This document shows, one piece after another, positions 10,941-21,004 of a DNA stretch of 64,000 nt. The stretch is from positions 248,001-312,000 of the forward strand of contig NZ_CALJHY010000001.1 of the NCBI RefSeq assembly GCF_937770335.1, in the 5' to 3' direction. Source of the DNA: an uncultured Glaciecola sp. GTDB taxonomy: Bacteria; Pseudomonadota; Gammaproteobacteria; Enterobacterales; Alteromonadaceae. The notes under the pieces were generated by a model. That model worked only from the letters and a program-made list of their open reading frames with translations. It was not told the DNA's origin and searched no databases. Position numbers and translations under genes: made by a program. The first letter of the stretch is position 1. Each line of letters begins with the position of its first letter.

Positions 10941-12290
10941 CTACTCAAATAAAGCTTTGTGCAACACCTTAACGACATCTTCACTATCGATATTACTCAC
11001 CACAAACGATAAGTTATGTGGGTTTGCGCCGAAACATATCATGCGCAAATTAAAGTCTGTCACAGCCTCAAATATCTTACTCGATACACCTGCAGAACTC
11101 TGCATATTGTTACCCACTACAGTCACCACATCATATCCCTGCTCGACAGTTACATCACAAATTGTGGTTAATTCAGCAAGCGTTTCTTTATTCATTTTTT
11201 CAGATACAGAATTAGGTGGGTTGTCGAGTGTAAACGATACTGAGATCTCAGAGGTCGTTACCAAATCCACTGACAAATTATGTTTTGCTATAATTGTAAA
11301 AACACTCTGTAGGAAACCTTGGGCATACATCATCTTGGGCGTCTTTACGGTGACCATGACTTGGTCTTTACGCCTAGTTATCGCTCTATATGAAGGTTCA
11401 TGTTCACAATTTCTGACAATCCAAGTGCCTCCCTTATCAGGTTCGCGACTAGAGCCTACGAACACCTTTATGTCTTGCCTAAGCGCAGGTTCCATTGTTG
11501 CTGGATGGAGTACTTTTGCACCAAAAGTTGCCATTTCTGCCGCTTCTTCAAAACTCAGTTCAGATAAAGGGCGTGCTTTGTCGGTTATGCGCGGGTCAGT
11601 TGTATAAACACCAATGACATCAGTCCATATTTCACAAGTTTCTGCATCAATAGCCTCGGCGAGGAGAGCGGCTGTAAAATCAGAACCACCGCGGCCAAGC
11701 GTTGTTGTTCTACCTTGATCATCAGCACCGACGAAACCTTGCGTCACAATCACCGAAGTATATAATTCAGGGATTAACAATGACTGTGCAAGTTGTCGTA
11801 TAACGCCAAGATCGGGTGCGGCTTGAGTAAATATTGAGTCTGTGCGCATCACTTTTCTAACGTCGAAATTACTCGCTGAGACAGCGAACTCTCTAAGCAC
11901 CGCAGCAAACAATAATGAAGACATACGTTCACCCATCGACACTAATGCATCTTTTAAATCGTCTCTGAAATTGATTTCTTCATGTTTTGCTAAATCGGTT
12001 AGTTCAACTAACAAAGCATTGAGCTTGTCTTTAACCTCTTCTGGTTTTTTTAACTTAGCGACAATAGCGAGCTCAATTTCTTTGATGTTCTCTACAATTT
12101 CTTCAATTCGCTGACTAGTCAAAGCTGTATTAGCTAGCGCCACTAAATGGTTAGTCACCCCTGCAGAAGCACTAACTACCACAATTCTAGTATTGCTATT
12201 GTTAGCGATTATTTTTGCACAATTACCCATAGTCTCATAGGTAGCTAGGCTTGTTCCGCCAAATTTGGCAACATTCAACGCTGAATTCAT
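10941..12290 (-). CDS. lysC: Aspartokinase III-type (lysine-sensitive family)
   Basis: Aspartokinase phosphorylates L-aspartate at the start of Lys/Thr/Met synthesis. The 449-residue length equals that of monofunctional E. coli LysC. The N-terminal kinase domain shows the VAKFGGTSL motif, TTLGRGGSDFTAALLA and EIWTDVIGVYTTDPR. Two C-terminal ACT domains follow, containing the SVDLVTTSEISVSF segment. No homoserine dehydrogenase domain is fused. Only 72 bp separate it from the upstream DUF192 gene, too short for the lysine riboswitch that precedes lysC in E. coli, so its regulation differs or it is read from the upstream promoter. Confidence 0.94.
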   Translation of the reverse strand: MNSALNVAKFGGTSLATYETMGNCAKIIANNSNTRIVVVSASAGVTNHLVALANTALTSQRIEEIVENIKEIELAIVAKLKKPEEVKDKLNALLVELTDLAKHEEINFRDDLKDALVSMGERMSSLLFAAVLREFAVSASNFDVRKVMRTDSIFTQAAPDLGVIRQLAQSLLIPELYTSVIVTQGFVGADDQGRTTTLGRGGSDFTAALLAEAIDAETCEIWTDVIGVYTTDPRITDKARPLSELSFEEAAEMATFGAKVLHPATMEPALRQDIKVFVGSSREPDKGGTWIVRNCEHEPSYRAITRRKDQVMVTVKTPKMMYAQGFLQSVFTIIAKHNLSVDLVTTSEISVSFTLDNPPNSVSEKMNKETLAELTTICDVTVEQGYDVVTVVGNNMQSSAGVSSKIFEAVTDFNLRMICFGANPHNLSFVVSNIDSEDVVKVLHKALFE

Positions 12291-12362
12291 TTACTTTTTT
12301 CTTCCTTTCTATTAATCCAAAGAAACACGTTATAGATATCTGTTAGGCGTAGCGAATGTAAA

Positions 12363-12935
12363 CTACTTGAATGAAGGATGCTTAACACGGCCTTCTATAG
12401 ATATTTTATCACCCACTCTTATCACATTTTTGGCGAACCATCCCTGATTCATTTCCAAAGCATAAAGTACCGGCTTGGATGATTTTACTGAAGTAAGGTC
12501 ATGCGGTTTTAATTGCTTAATATCTACTATATAACCATCTACAGTAATATAAGCCAAATCTAGTGGAACGAAGGTGTTCTTCATCCAGATACTTCCTATG
12601 CGCTCGTCATCAAACTGAAAAAGCATGCCACAGTCTTCACACAAATCTTTACGGTACATTAGTCCAAGGGCTCTTTCTTCAAAAGAGTCGGCAAACTCAA
12701 CTTGAAGAGATATGTTAGCAAACACGATGTTGATATTACTGTCATCCATGAGTAAGGCTAACTCGTCTTCAGTTAGTTCATCTCTAGCATCCATTATTAC
12801 TTGCTTTACATCAGCCTTAATATGCTTTGCTAAATCGGTTGTATTGCTTTTTTGTGCTAAAGCTTGTACCGAGAATAACGAGATGACTATAATGGCAACC
12901 AAGCCGATGACGTTGCTGTATAAGTTATTTTTCAC
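12363..12935 (-). CDS. DUF192 family exported protein
   Basis: The 190-residue product has a signal peptide (about 1-27, ending VQALAQ) and a C-terminal DUF192 beta domain starting near residue 70. The family's signatures are visible in RALGLMYRKDL, the GMLFQFDDE stretch, WMKNTFVPLDLAYI and YALEMNQGWF. The function of DUF192 proteins is not established; they are small secreted or periplasmic proteins. An extra segment of about 40 residues lies between the signal peptide and the domain. It lies upstream of lysC on the same strand and may form a two-gene operon with it. Confidence 0.9.
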   Translation of the reverse strand: MKNNLYSNVIGLVAIIVISLFSVQALAQKSNTTDLAKHIKADVKQVIMDARDELTEDELALLMDDSNINIVFANISLQVEFADSFEERALGLMYRKDLCEDCGMLFQFDDERIGSIWMKNTFVPLDLAYITVDGYIVDIKQLKPHDLTSVKSSKPVLYALEMNQGWFAKNVIRVGDKISIEGRVKHPSFK

Positions 12936-13099
12936 GACCCAATCCTTGTTGTAATCATTATTAACGCATTTTGCTTTAGTTACGTTGTTTGCTCATTCTT
13001 TTTTTCAATACCACTTAGTATGTAGGTAAATCAAATGTCTGTTAATGACTTTTTTGTTCTTTACAGAAAGATTTAGCACTAAGCTGCAAAATAAATGTA

Positions 13100-13138
13100 A
13101 AAAACGCCGAAGCTCTTATGCAGAGTCTCAGCGTTTTT
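13100..13138 (-). terminator. Rho-independent terminator of acnB
   Basis: Read on the minus strand, a hairpin with outer arms AAAAACGC/GCGTTTTT and an inner CTCT/AGAG stem ends in a T-run about 70 bp after the acnB stop. Confidence 0.85.
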
Positions 13139-13205
13139 AGTATTTATCATATGTGAGTAAACGTTGCGTAAAGCAGCCGCTTACCTTACCAACATTGTAT
13201 CGAAA

Positions 13206-15818
13206 TTAAGCGATATTCAACGCTGGAATGATGTTTGCTTTGGCTGCTTCAGCAGCTTTGCTAAACTTAGACATGCGATCAAAGTTCAAGTAGCGGAACA
13301 CTTCACTACTCATTGATTCAATTTTACTCGCGTATTCCATATATTCATCAGCAGTTGGTATACGACCAACAATAGCACCAACAGCAGCCATTTCAGCTGA
13401 ACATAAGTATACATTTGCGCCATCACCTAAACGGTTCGGGAAGTTACGCGTTGATGTCGATAATACTGTCGCACCTGCAAGTACTCGTGCTTGGTTACCC
13501 ATACATAATGAACAACCTGACATTTCCATTCTTACGCCAGCTTTACCATAAATACTGAAGTAGCCCTCTTCCATTAACTGAGCTTCATCCATTTTAGTTG
13601 GCGGAGACATCCACAAACGTGTTGGCAATGTGCCTTTGAATTGCTCAAGAAGCTTACCAGCAGCTCTGAAGTGACCAATATTGGTCATACATGATCCAAT
13701 GAATACTTCATCAACCTTGTCGCCAGCAACTTCAGATAATGTTCTAGCATCATCCGGATCGTTTGGACAACACAAAATTGGCTCGTTAATTTCAGCTAAA
13801 TCAATTTCAAGTACTTCTACGTATTCTGCATCCGCATCAGCTTGCATTAGTGTCGGCTTAGCTAACCATTCTTCCATTTTGCGCGCGCGACGCTCTAATG
13901 TTCTCGGGTCGCCATAGCCTTCGTTTATCATCCAGCGGAGCATCGTGATGTTTGATGTCAAGTACTCGGCTATTGACTCTTCAGACAATTTGATTGTACA
14001 ACCTGCAGCAGATCGCTCGGCAGAGGCGTCAGACAATTCGAATGCTTGCTCAACAGTTAAATCATTTAAACCTTCAATTTCGAGTATACGACCAGAGAAT
14101 GCATTGATTTTGCCTTTCTTAGCAACAGTCAATAAACCGTTCTTAATGCCGTATAACGGAATAGCGTGAACTAAATCACGAAGCGTAATGCCTGGCTTCA
14201 TTTTGCCTTTAAAGCGAACCAATATTGATTCTGGCATATCCAGAGGCATAACACCCGTGGCGGCTGCGAATGCAACTAAGCCAGAACCAGCAGGGAATGA
14301 AATCCCCATTGGGAAACGCGTATGTGAATCACCGCCTGTACCAACTGTATCTGGCAATAACATGCGGTTTAACCAAGAATGGATAATACCATCACCCGGA
14401 CGCAGCGACACACCACCACGATTCATAATGAAATCAGGTAATGTATGCTGAGTATCGATATCTACCGGCTTCGGGTAAGCAGCAGTGTGACAAAATGACT
14501 GCATTGTTAAGTCGGCAGTGAAGCCTAAACATGCTAAGTCTTTCAGCTCATCACGCGTCATAGGACCCGTTGTATCTTGTGATCCTACGGTAGTCATTTT
14601 AGGTTCGCAGTAAGTACCTGGGCGAATACCTTCTACGCCACATGCTTTACCGACCATTTTTTGGGCTAATGTAAAGCCTTTGGTGGATGCAGCTGGAACT
14701 AGAGGCTTACGGAACATATCATTTGTTTCTAAACCTAGCGCTTCGCGAGCTTTATCAGTTAAGCCACGACCGATAATTAGGTTAATACGACCACCAGCAC
14801 GAACTTCATCAAGTAATACGTCTGACTTGTATTCAAAAGTCGAAAGTAGTTCGCCTGTTTCAGCATTTTTAACTTCACCAGCGAATGGATAGATATCAAT
14901 CACATCACCCATGTTTAATTTGTCGACATCAGCTTCAAATACTAGTGCACCTGCATCTTCCATTGTGTTGAAGAAAATAGGAGCAACGTTGCCGCCGATA
15001 CAAACGCCGCCACCGCGTTTATTTGGGACGCCAGGAAGGTCATCACCAAAGAACCACAGTACTGAGTTAGTTGCTGATTTGCGCGAAGACCCTGTGCCGA
15101 CAACATCACCGACGAATACAACAGGATGGCCTTTCGCTTTAATTTGTTCAATTTGAGCAAGTGGACCTAGCTCACCATGAACTTCTGGTGTTAAGCCGTC
15201 ACGTGTCATTTTAAACATTGCCCGAGCATGCAGAGGAATGTCAGGACGAGACCAAGCATCCGGTGCTGGTGACAAATCATCAGTATTCGTTTCACCCGTC
15301 ACTTTGAAAACAGACATTGTGATTTTCTCAGCTAGATCATCGCGAGAAGTAAACCACTCGCCTTCAGCCCAAGAATGCATAATATCAGTCGCAAATGCAT
15401 TGCCAGCTTTATGCTTCTCATCAACATCATGGAAAGCATCAAACATCAATAAGGTATGCTTAAGCTCTTCTGCAGCAAGTTCAGCTAAATCATTATTGTC
15501 TAGCAAACCGACGAGAGTTTCGATGTTATAACCACCGTGCATGTTACCGAGTAACTGCACCGCAGCATCAGCACTAACTAATTCGCAAGACTCTTCGCCT
15601 TTAGCAATAGCGCTTAAAAATACAGCTTTAACATAAGCGGCTTCATCAACGCCAGGAGGCACGCGTTCTGAAATTAATTCTAATAGAAATGCTTCTTCGC
15701 CTGCTGGCGGATTTTTCAATAGTTCAACCAGGCCAGCAACTTGCTCTGGATTCAATGGCTTTGGTGGAATACCTTCAGCGGCACGTTCTTCTACGTGTTT
15801 ACGATAATCTTCTAACAC
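13206..15818 (-). CDS. acnB: Bifunctional aconitate hydratase 2 / 2-methylisocitrate dehydratase AcnB
   Basis: AcnB interconverts citrate and isocitrate in the TCA cycle and also acts in the methylcitrate cycle. The 870-residue product matches the usual 865 or so. It has the N-terminal HEAT-like domain ([19 protein letters not shown]), then the swivel domain, then the catalytic domains. The [4Fe-4S] cysteines are in [13 protein letters not shown] and [12 protein letters not shown]. It is monocistronic: a good promoter lies upstream and a terminator downstream. Confidence 0.97.
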   Translation of the reverse strand: MLEDYRKHVEERAAEGIPPKPLNPEQVAGLVELLKNPPAGEEAFLLELISERVPPGVDEAAYVKAVFLSAIAKGEESCELVSADAAVQLLGNMHGGYNIETLVGLLDNNDLAELAAEELKHTLLMFDAFHDVDEKHKAGNAFATDIMHSWAEGEWFTSRDDLAEKITMSVFKVTGETNTDDLSPAPDAWSRPDIPLHARAMFKMTRDGLTPEVHGELGPLAQIEQIKAKGHPVVFVGDVVGTGSSRKSATNSVLWFFGDDLPGVPNKRGGGVCIGGNVAPIFFNTMEDAGALVFEADVDKLNMGDVIDIYPFAGEVKNAETGELLSTFEYKSDVLLDEVRAGGRINLIIGRGLTDKAREALGLETNDMFRKPLVPAASTKGFTLAQKMVGKACGVEGIRPGTYCEPKMTTVGSQDTTGPMTRDELKDLACLGFTADLTMQSFCHTAAYPKPVDIDTQHTLPDFIMNRGGVSLRPGDGIIHSWLNRMLLPDTVGTGGDSHTRFPMGISFPAGSGLVAFAAATGVMPLDMPESILVRFKGKMKPGITLRDLVHAIPLYGIKNGLLTVAKKGKINAFSGRILEIEGLNDLTVEQAFELSDASAERSAAGCTIKLSEESIAEYLTSNITMLRWMINEGYGDPRTLERRARKMEEWLAKPTLMQADADAEYVEVLEIDLAEINEPILCCPNDPDDARTLSEVAGDKVDEVFIGSCMTNIGHFRAAGKLLEQFKGTLPTRLWMSPPTKMDEAQLMEEGYFSIYGKAGVRMEMSGCSLCMGNQARVLAGATVLSTSTRNFPNRLGDGANVYLCSAEMAAVGAIVGRIPTADEYMEYASKIESMSSEVFRYLNFDRMSKFSKAAEAAKANIIPALNIA

Positions 15819-15918
15819 TATTTAACCCTCTTTTTTATGCTGGTTTTTGTTCATATCAGTTGTTCGTATAAATAGAACTAACCTGCAGGAATAAACTTGA
15901 TTTTAAAAATGTACATAT

Positions 15919-15947
15919 ATTATAACGCTTAACGTTAAGAATATGAA
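15919..15947 (-). promoter_or_regulatory. Candidate acnB promoter with palindromic operator
   Basis: On the minus strand, TTCATA (15947-15942) and TATAAT (15924-15919) are 17 bp apart. A perfect 12-bp palindrome, CTTAACGTTAAG (15928-15939), fills the spacer, the position expected for a repressor. The promoter lies about 100 bp upstream of the acnB start. The identity of any regulator is unknown. Confidence 0.6.
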
Positions 15948-16032
15948 TGGCAAAAGCTTTTTGTCGAATTATAGCCGATATTCATCAAACTAATTGTTTG
16001 AATAATGTTAACGGATTTGATTTATATTTAGT

Positions 16033-17190
16033 CTATTTGGTAATCAGCTTAAAAATTTTGGTATTATCACCATCGGTTAATAATAAAATATTTCCATCAC
16101 TGTCTTGTTCTATATCCCGGAGTCTATGATCAAAATTTGGCAGTAATATACGCTCATTCGAAACCTTCTCTCCATCTAGCAACAAGGCTCTAAGCTGCTT
16201 AAACTTAAGTGAAGTCACAATTAAATGTTGAGTTAAAGACGGAAATTTATCCGCCCCATATAAAATCATACCTGAGGGCGCAATAGAGGGCGTCCAATCA
16301 AATTCAGGTTGTTGCATTCCGGGGTATTCAGTAAACGGAGTGATCACTGCCCCCGAATAATCTTTACCGTTGGTAATAATTGGCCAACCATAATTATTGC
16401 CTTTTTCAATAACATTAATCTCATCGCCACCCGCAGGACCGTGCTCATGCGAAATAATCAAACCTGAATCGCTTACCAATAATGCTTGTGGGTTACGATG
16501 CCCCAGGCTATATACATAACCGGCATTGCTGTTAGGCATCTCTTTCTCGAAGAAAGGATTATCAGCTAAGGCTTTACCTATATCACTAACTCTTATTATT
16601 TTACCTAAGTGCGAGGACTTAACCTGCGCTTGCTCACGAAAATCGAAACCATCGCCAGTGCTTATAAGCAGGCTGTTATCGGCTAAAAATGCGAGACGAC
16701 CAGCATAATGTACTGGCGTATTTTTGTCTGTATTGACACTAAAAATGTCTTCGACTGTTGTAATTTCATTGCCCGAGTCTGGCATTTTAAATCTAACTAC
16801 TTTCAATCGATTTGAGTCGCTTGTTCCCGCACTATAAGTTAAATATATCCACGAGTTTGTTTCAAAATCAGGATGAAAAGCTAAATCGAGAAATCCGCCC
16901 TGACTATCTACAATTAAATCGGTTATTGGAGTCGTAAAAGTTTGTTTGTTCCACTTTTGGTCATATACGATGATGCTTCCGCTTCTGTCCGTTACAAACA
17001 TTTCATTATATGGAGAAAGGTTAATTGACCATGCTTTGGGTAATCCACCGACAACTAATTCCACATCAAAATTGGTATCAACAAGAGCTGGGGCAGACTG
17101 GGCATATGCTATTTGCCAATTAAACGCGACTAGCACTAAGGATGAAGCAATAAATCTAGCAATGAACGTGGGGAACTTGTTAAGCATCAT
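16033..17190 (-). CDS. PQQ-dependent sugar dehydrogenase (YliI/Asd-like)
   Basis: The 385-residue exported protein has a signal peptide ending near IAYAQS and a six-bladed beta-propeller of the soluble glucose/sorbosone dehydrogenase family. Family motifs include GGFLDLAFHPDF, LLISTGDGFDFREQAQ, SLGHRNPQ, EHGPAGGDEINVI and GNNYGWPII. These enzymes oxidise aldoses in the periplasm with PQQ and Ca2+. The substrate is not predictable, and no PQQ synthesis genes are visible here. It lies downstream of the divergent 17330 gene with no co-directional neighbour. Confidence 0.9.
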   Translation of the reverse strand: MMLNKFPTFIARFIASSLVLVAFNWQIAYAQSAPALVDTNFDVELVVGGLPKAWSINLSPYNEMFVTDRSGSIIVYDQKWNKQTFTTPITDLIVDSQGGFLDLAFHPDFETNSWIYLTYSAGTSDSNRLKVVRFKMPDSGNEITTVEDIFSVNTDKNTPVHYAGRLAFLADNSLLISTGDGFDFREQAQVKSSHLGKIIRVSDIGKALADNPFFEKEMPNSNAGYVYSLGHRNPQALLVSDSGLIISHEHGPAGGDEINVIEKGNNYGWPIITNGKDYSGAVITPFTEYPGMQQPEFDWTPSIAPSGMILYGADKFPSLTQHLIVTSLKFKQLRALLLDGEKVSNERILLPNFDHRLRDIEQDSDGNILLLTDGDNTKIFKLITK

Positions 17191-17329
17191 TATCCTTTTT
17201 AAAAGAGAAAATTACAGAAAGTGAATCATTTTTTTCTTGCTGCAAGCATAATAAAACGAGAACATAATAATCACAACTTAAGAAAAAAACATATATAGTA
17301 ACAGCAAGCCTAAAGAGAGAGTAAAAACA

Positions 17330-17860
17330 TTGGAAAGCCAAATTAACAATCCTCAAAGAACTAAATTAGTGCGTTTTAGCTTATTTCTTTTTCAACTATT
17401 GGTTACTACAATCATTACTTTTTTAATTGCTAGTGCCTTGCACACTCAATCAGTTCTATCGGGGTTAATATCTGTCGGCGCTGAAATTCCTTTGAGTATT
17501 CGTATAAAAACGGTTTTTGTTGATTTTGTAGGATTGCTACCCACTTATGGCGTCATTGTACTAATAGGCATGCTGATTGCTATGTCGGTCGCTGTTTTGA
17601 TCGCAAAAACATTGCTAAAAAAACCGGTAAACAATACGATCAATAACCCGCAAAAATCACAAATTTGGTTGTATGCAATGGCTGGGGCTGTTGCAATGTT
17701 TACCATACTCGCTGCAATGCATCCGATATTGAATGTGAGCATAATTGCTGGTGCCAGAGGACTTTCAGGTTTACTTACGCAGAGCATAGCCGGAGCAATT
17801 GGTGGCGCCGTTTTTGGATTAATCAAAAGTAGAACAAACACAGTTAAAGCAGCTAATTAA
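17330..17860 (+). CDS. Small polytopic membrane protein, unknown function
   Basis: I do not recognise this 176-residue protein. It has four likely membrane helices at about 16-40, 68-95, 113-133 and 146-167, with a polar loop (KKPVNNTINNPQKS) between the second and third. The chosen start is TTG at 17330, preceded by an AAAGAGAGAG ribosome-binding tract about 10 bp upstream; no ATG lies near the N-terminus. It is divergent from the sugar dehydrogenase gene. The downstream spacer to 18150 (290 bp) contains a TATAAT at 17972 but no convincing -35 element. Confidence 0.65.
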   Translation: MESQINNPQRTKLVRFSLFLFQLLVTTIITFLIASALHTQSVLSGLISVGAEIPLSIRIKTVFVDFVGLLPTYGVIVLIGMLIAMSVAVLIAKTLLKKPVNNTINNPQKSQIWLYAMAGAVAMFTILAAMHPILNVSIIAGARGLSGLLTQSIAGAIGGAVFGLIKSRTNTVKAAN

Positions 17861-18150
17861 AAGTTGTGCACGTAACTAATTCCACGATGTTCTATTTCTA
17901 TTTATTATAACTTAGCGATAGTTAGACTATAAATCCCCCTTAAATCTCAGTAAAAATCATCAATAACTGGTTATAATGTAAATTGAATGTTAATTTCATC
18001 CAATTAAGACTATCTCAAACTAAGTTAAATAATGACATGACTGTGCCTCTATGACATCGAGTTTCTATGATGACAAATATGCGCTAACGACTGCTTAAAT
18101 TTATTTTCTTATTTAATTTAAAAACTCACTTTACAGATTAAGGATGCGAC

Positions 18151-19716
18151 ATGACTGAGCAATTAGTAATACCGGCTCATATTAGTTCTCTTGCAGATTA
18201 TATTGAAGAAACCTTTGCAAAATATAATAGTAAACCAGCATACAATGCACTAGGACAAACAATGAGCTTCGCTGAAATTGATGTGTTATCAGCTCAATTT
18301 GGCGCTTGGCTATTGACCAAAGGCAACTTAGTGCCTGGTGACAGAATTGCGATTCAATTACCCAATTTATTGCAAAATCCAATTGCTGTTTATGGTGCTC
18401 TTCGAGCAGGCTTAGTTATTGTGAATACCAACCCACTTTACACTCCAACTGAAATGGCGCATCAATTTAGCGATTCAGGAGCAAAGGCGCTAGTTATACT
18501 AGAAGATTTTGTACCTAAATATGAAGAGATAAAAAGTCAAACACAGATACAAAGCGTAATAGTAACGGCAGCAAATCAGATGCTAAGCCAACAAAAATCG
18601 ACTTCCGGTTACCCTTGTTTTATTCAAGTATTTGAAGACGCGAAGGATCTTCATCTACCAGTTCGTCCACAAATATCCCTTGATGATGGCTGTATTTTAC
18701 AATACACAGGCGGCACTACCGGCGTATCTAAAGGCGCTGAGCTAACTCATAGAAACGTACTTGCCAACAGTATTCAAACCCTTGAGCGCTTGGGGAAAGG
18801 CTTTAAAGATAGTGACGAAATTATTATTTGTCCGCTTCCTCTCTACCATATCTATGCCTTTACCGTGTGCATGATGACCTTGTTCGCAAAAGGTGCGATG
18901 TGCGTACTGATCCCCAACCCAAGAGATATGGATGCCTTTGTACAACAAATTAAGCCCTATAAATTTACTGCTTTAGCAGGCTTGAATACTTTGTTTATGG
19001 GCCTATGCGCCCACCCCGAGTTCCCATCATTAGACTTCAGTAAGTTAACGCTTACTATGTCTGGTGGCACAGCCTTGACCAGTTCAGCTGCTGACCTCTG
19101 GAAAAAAACTACCGGCTGTACTGTTACTGAGGGTTATGGATTGTCTGAGACGGCACCTGTGTTGGCTTTCAACGAACCAGGCAATGAAAAAATTGGTACC
19201 GTCGGACCTCCAGTTTCACATACAGACATCCAACTGTTGGACGAAAACGATAAACCAGTTGCCGATGGAAAAGAAGGCCAAATAGCAGCCAAGGGTCCGC
19301 AAGTAATGAAAGGCTACTGGCAACGACCAGACGAGACGGCTAAAGTGATGACTGCTAATGGTTACTTCAAAACCGGTGATGTTGGTGTAAGGCTTCCTGA
19401 TGGTAGTATTAAAATTGTCGATCGCCTAAAAGATATGATTATCGTATCAGGCTTCAATGTTTATCCAAACGAAATTGAAGACGCACTTACTAAACATCCT
19501 GATGTGCTTGAAGCTGCCGTTATTGGTAGGCCAGATGATAGGACTGGGGAACGCGTATGCGCATATGTGACGTGTAAAGGTGAACTTGATAAAGAGGATG
19601 TTCTGAATCATTGTCGAGTCCTATTAACGGGCTATAAAATCCCAAAAGAATTACATGTGATTGATGAGTTGCCGAAGTCGACGGTTGGTAAAATATTACG
19701 TCGAGAATTGCGTTAA
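18151..19716 (+). CDS. fadD: Long-chain fatty-acid-CoA ligase (FadD family)
   Basis: This 521-residue AMP-forming acyl-CoA synthetase activates fatty acids for degradation or lipid synthesis. It has the P-loop-like QYTGGTTGVSKGAELTHRN motif, the adenylate-binding EGYGLSETAPV motif, and the C-terminal GDVGVRLPDGSIKIVDRLKD and SGFNVYPNEIEDAL motifs typical of FadD. The Lys of GKILRRELR near the C-terminus is the expected catalytic lysine. It is slightly shorter than E. coli FadD (561). An AGGATG element precedes the ATG. It could be one of several FadD paralogues. Confidence 0.9.
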   Translation: MTEQLVIPAHISSLADYIEETFAKYNSKPAYNALGQTMSFAEIDVLSAQFGAWLLTKGNLVPGDRIAIQLPNLLQNPIAVYGALRAGLVIVNTNPLYTPTEMAHQFSDSGAKALVILEDFVPKYEEIKSQTQIQSVIVTAANQMLSQQKSTSGYPCFIQVFEDAKDLHLPVRPQISLDDGCILQYTGGTTGVSKGAELTHRNVLANSIQTLERLGKGFKDSDEIIICPLPLYHIYAFTVCMMTLFAKGAMCVLIPNPRDMDAFVQQIKPYKFTALAGLNTLFMGLCAHPEFPSLDFSKLTLTMSGGTALTSSAADLWKKTTGCTVTEGYGLSETAPVLAFNEPGNEKIGTVGPPVSHTDIQLLDENDKPVADGKEGQIAAKGPQVMKGYWQRPDETAKVMTANGYFKTGDVGVRLPDGSIKIVDRLKDMIIVSGFNVYPNEIEDALTKHPDVLEAAVIGRPDDRTGERVCAYVTCKGELDKEDVLNHCRVLLTGYKIPKELHVIDELPKSTVGKILRRELR

Positions 19717-19751
19717 AAAAGGCCGCAATAATTTAAAGTAGTTACGCTTTT

Positions 19752-19791
19752 TGATGACTCTGCGCTTACTAATGATAAGCCAGAGTCATCA
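19752..19791. repeat. Long interrupted hairpin downstream of fadD
   Basis: An 11-bp arm pair (TGATGACTCTG at 19752-19762 and CAGAGTCATCA at 19781-19791) is extended by a 5-bp inner stem (GCTTA/TAAGC) after a one-base bulge, with a 7-nt loop. There is no T-run on the plus side, so it is not a classical terminator. It could stabilise the fadD 3' end or serve as a factor-dependent stop. Confidence 0.6.
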
Positions 19792-19895
19792 CTATTATCC
19801 CACCTTTAAAAACTTTACCGCCTTTAGACGTAATTCTTACAAATACCAAATTAAAGCGCGTATCATCATCTTAATATTTTTCCCTGAGACGTTCT

Positions 19896-20840
19896 GTGTT
19901 GGATACAACAAACATTTTCGATTTTGCGTTTTCTGTCATTGGCCCTGTCATTTTATTAATCGCATTCGGATATGGCCTCTACAGAAGTGGTTTAATGACC
20001 GATGACTTTGTTGAGCGCGCGAGTCGACTAATTTTTAATTTCGCGCTGCCAGCGCTATTATTTACTACCATCAGTAAAGGCAATATCGATGCAATGTCAC
20101 AACTCAATATATTATTAATTGGGGTGACCGGCACCATAATAATTTGTGCTATTTTAATGCTTATTAGCCCATTTTTAGTTACTAAGCGCAGTGATCGGGG
20201 TGTTGTTATTCAGGGCGCGTTTCGCTCGAACATGGGCATTATCGGATTAGCTTATTGTTCGAATGCGTATGGCGATGCTGGTCTGGCATTAGGTTCTATT
20301 TACTTAGGTGCCCTTACAATTACTTATAATATAATTAGTGTTGGCATCTTAAACTTCTACTTAGATAGCAAAACATCCTTCATTAAAGTCGTCAAAGGCG
20401 TTATTAGTAACCCAATAATTTTGTCTATCGTGACTGCGCTTTTAGTTTCGAAATTTAATGTTGAAATTCCTAATATATTACTCAATAGTGCAGGTTACTT
20501 TGCGCAACTAACTCTGCCATTAGCCCTTCTATGCACAGGTGCTGCACTGCGTTTCTCTAGCATTAGGAATGATGCAAAAGCGGCAGCGTTAAGTATATTC
20601 GTAAAATGTTTAGTGTACCCAAGCGTTATTGTTTTTGCTGCAATCTATTTCGATATAAGAGGAATGAAACTTGGTATTGTTTATCTTATGTCTATTGCCC
20701 CGACTGCAGCAGCTAGCTACATCATGGTGCGTAAGATTGGGGGGAATCATCAATTGGCAGCTCATATCATTGCAATTAGTACGATATTGTCGGTACCAAT
20801 TACGATAGTTGGCTATACTTTGCTTACTGTTTATTTGTAA
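19896..20840 (+). CDS. AEC-family transporter (auxin-efflux-carrier fold permease)
   Basis: The 314-residue product has about ten hydrophobic helices in two halves, consistent with the AEC/bile-acid-sodium-symporter fold. The N-terminal FNFALPALLFTTIS and the central FRSNMGIIGLAY segments are typical of the family. Bacterial members export or import small carboxylates such as malate or malonate; the substrate is unknown here. The start is uncertain: GTG at 19896 and TTG at 19899 are adjacent candidates, with only a weak GAGA element upstream. Confidence 0.82.
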   Translation: MLDTTNIFDFAFSVIGPVILLIAFGYGLYRSGLMTDDFVERASRLIFNFALPALLFTTISKGNIDAMSQLNILLIGVTGTIIICAILMLISPFLVTKRSDRGVVIQGAFRSNMGIIGLAYCSNAYGDAGLALGSIYLGALTITYNIISVGILNFYLDSKTSFIKVVKGVISNPIILSIVTALLVSKFNVEIPNILLNSAGYFAQLTLPLALLCTGAALRFSSIRNDAKAAALSIFVKCLVYPSVIVFAAIYFDIRGMKLGIVYLMSIAPTAAASYIMVRKIGGNHQLAAHIIAISTILSVPITIVGYTLLTVYL

Positions 20841-20875
20841 CATTGTCTTTATACTACTATTGAAAGGACGGATGC

Positions 20876-20998
20876 ATGAATAAAAACCAAGATATTGGCA
20901 GACATCATTTTCAATTGACTAAAAAAAATGTATTAATTGTTATTGCCGTATTTATTATTAGCATCGGCCTGCCTATGCTAATTTTACTCAACCTATAA
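20876..20998 (+). CDS. 40-residue single-span membrane miniprotein
   Basis: A 40-codon gene starts at ATG 20876 behind a strong, well-spaced AAAGGA ribosome-binding site (20863-20868). The product has a polar, basic N-terminus (MNKNQDIGRHHFQLTKKN) followed by one membrane helix of about 20 residues, and it ends LLNL. It lies 36 bp after the AEC transporter stop on the same strand and may be co-transcribed with it, for example as an accessory subunit. I know of no family for it. Confidence 0.6.
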   Translation: MNKNQDIGRHHFQLTKKNVLIVIAVFIISIGLPMLILLNL

Positions 20999-21004
20999 TG
21001 CTAA

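Noticed and set aside
10957..11607. Long plus-strand open frame across lysC
   Set aside because: It is the antisense shadow of a well-conserved gene and has no family resemblance. Similar antisense frames over rpoC, rpoB and acnB were dismissed for the same reason.
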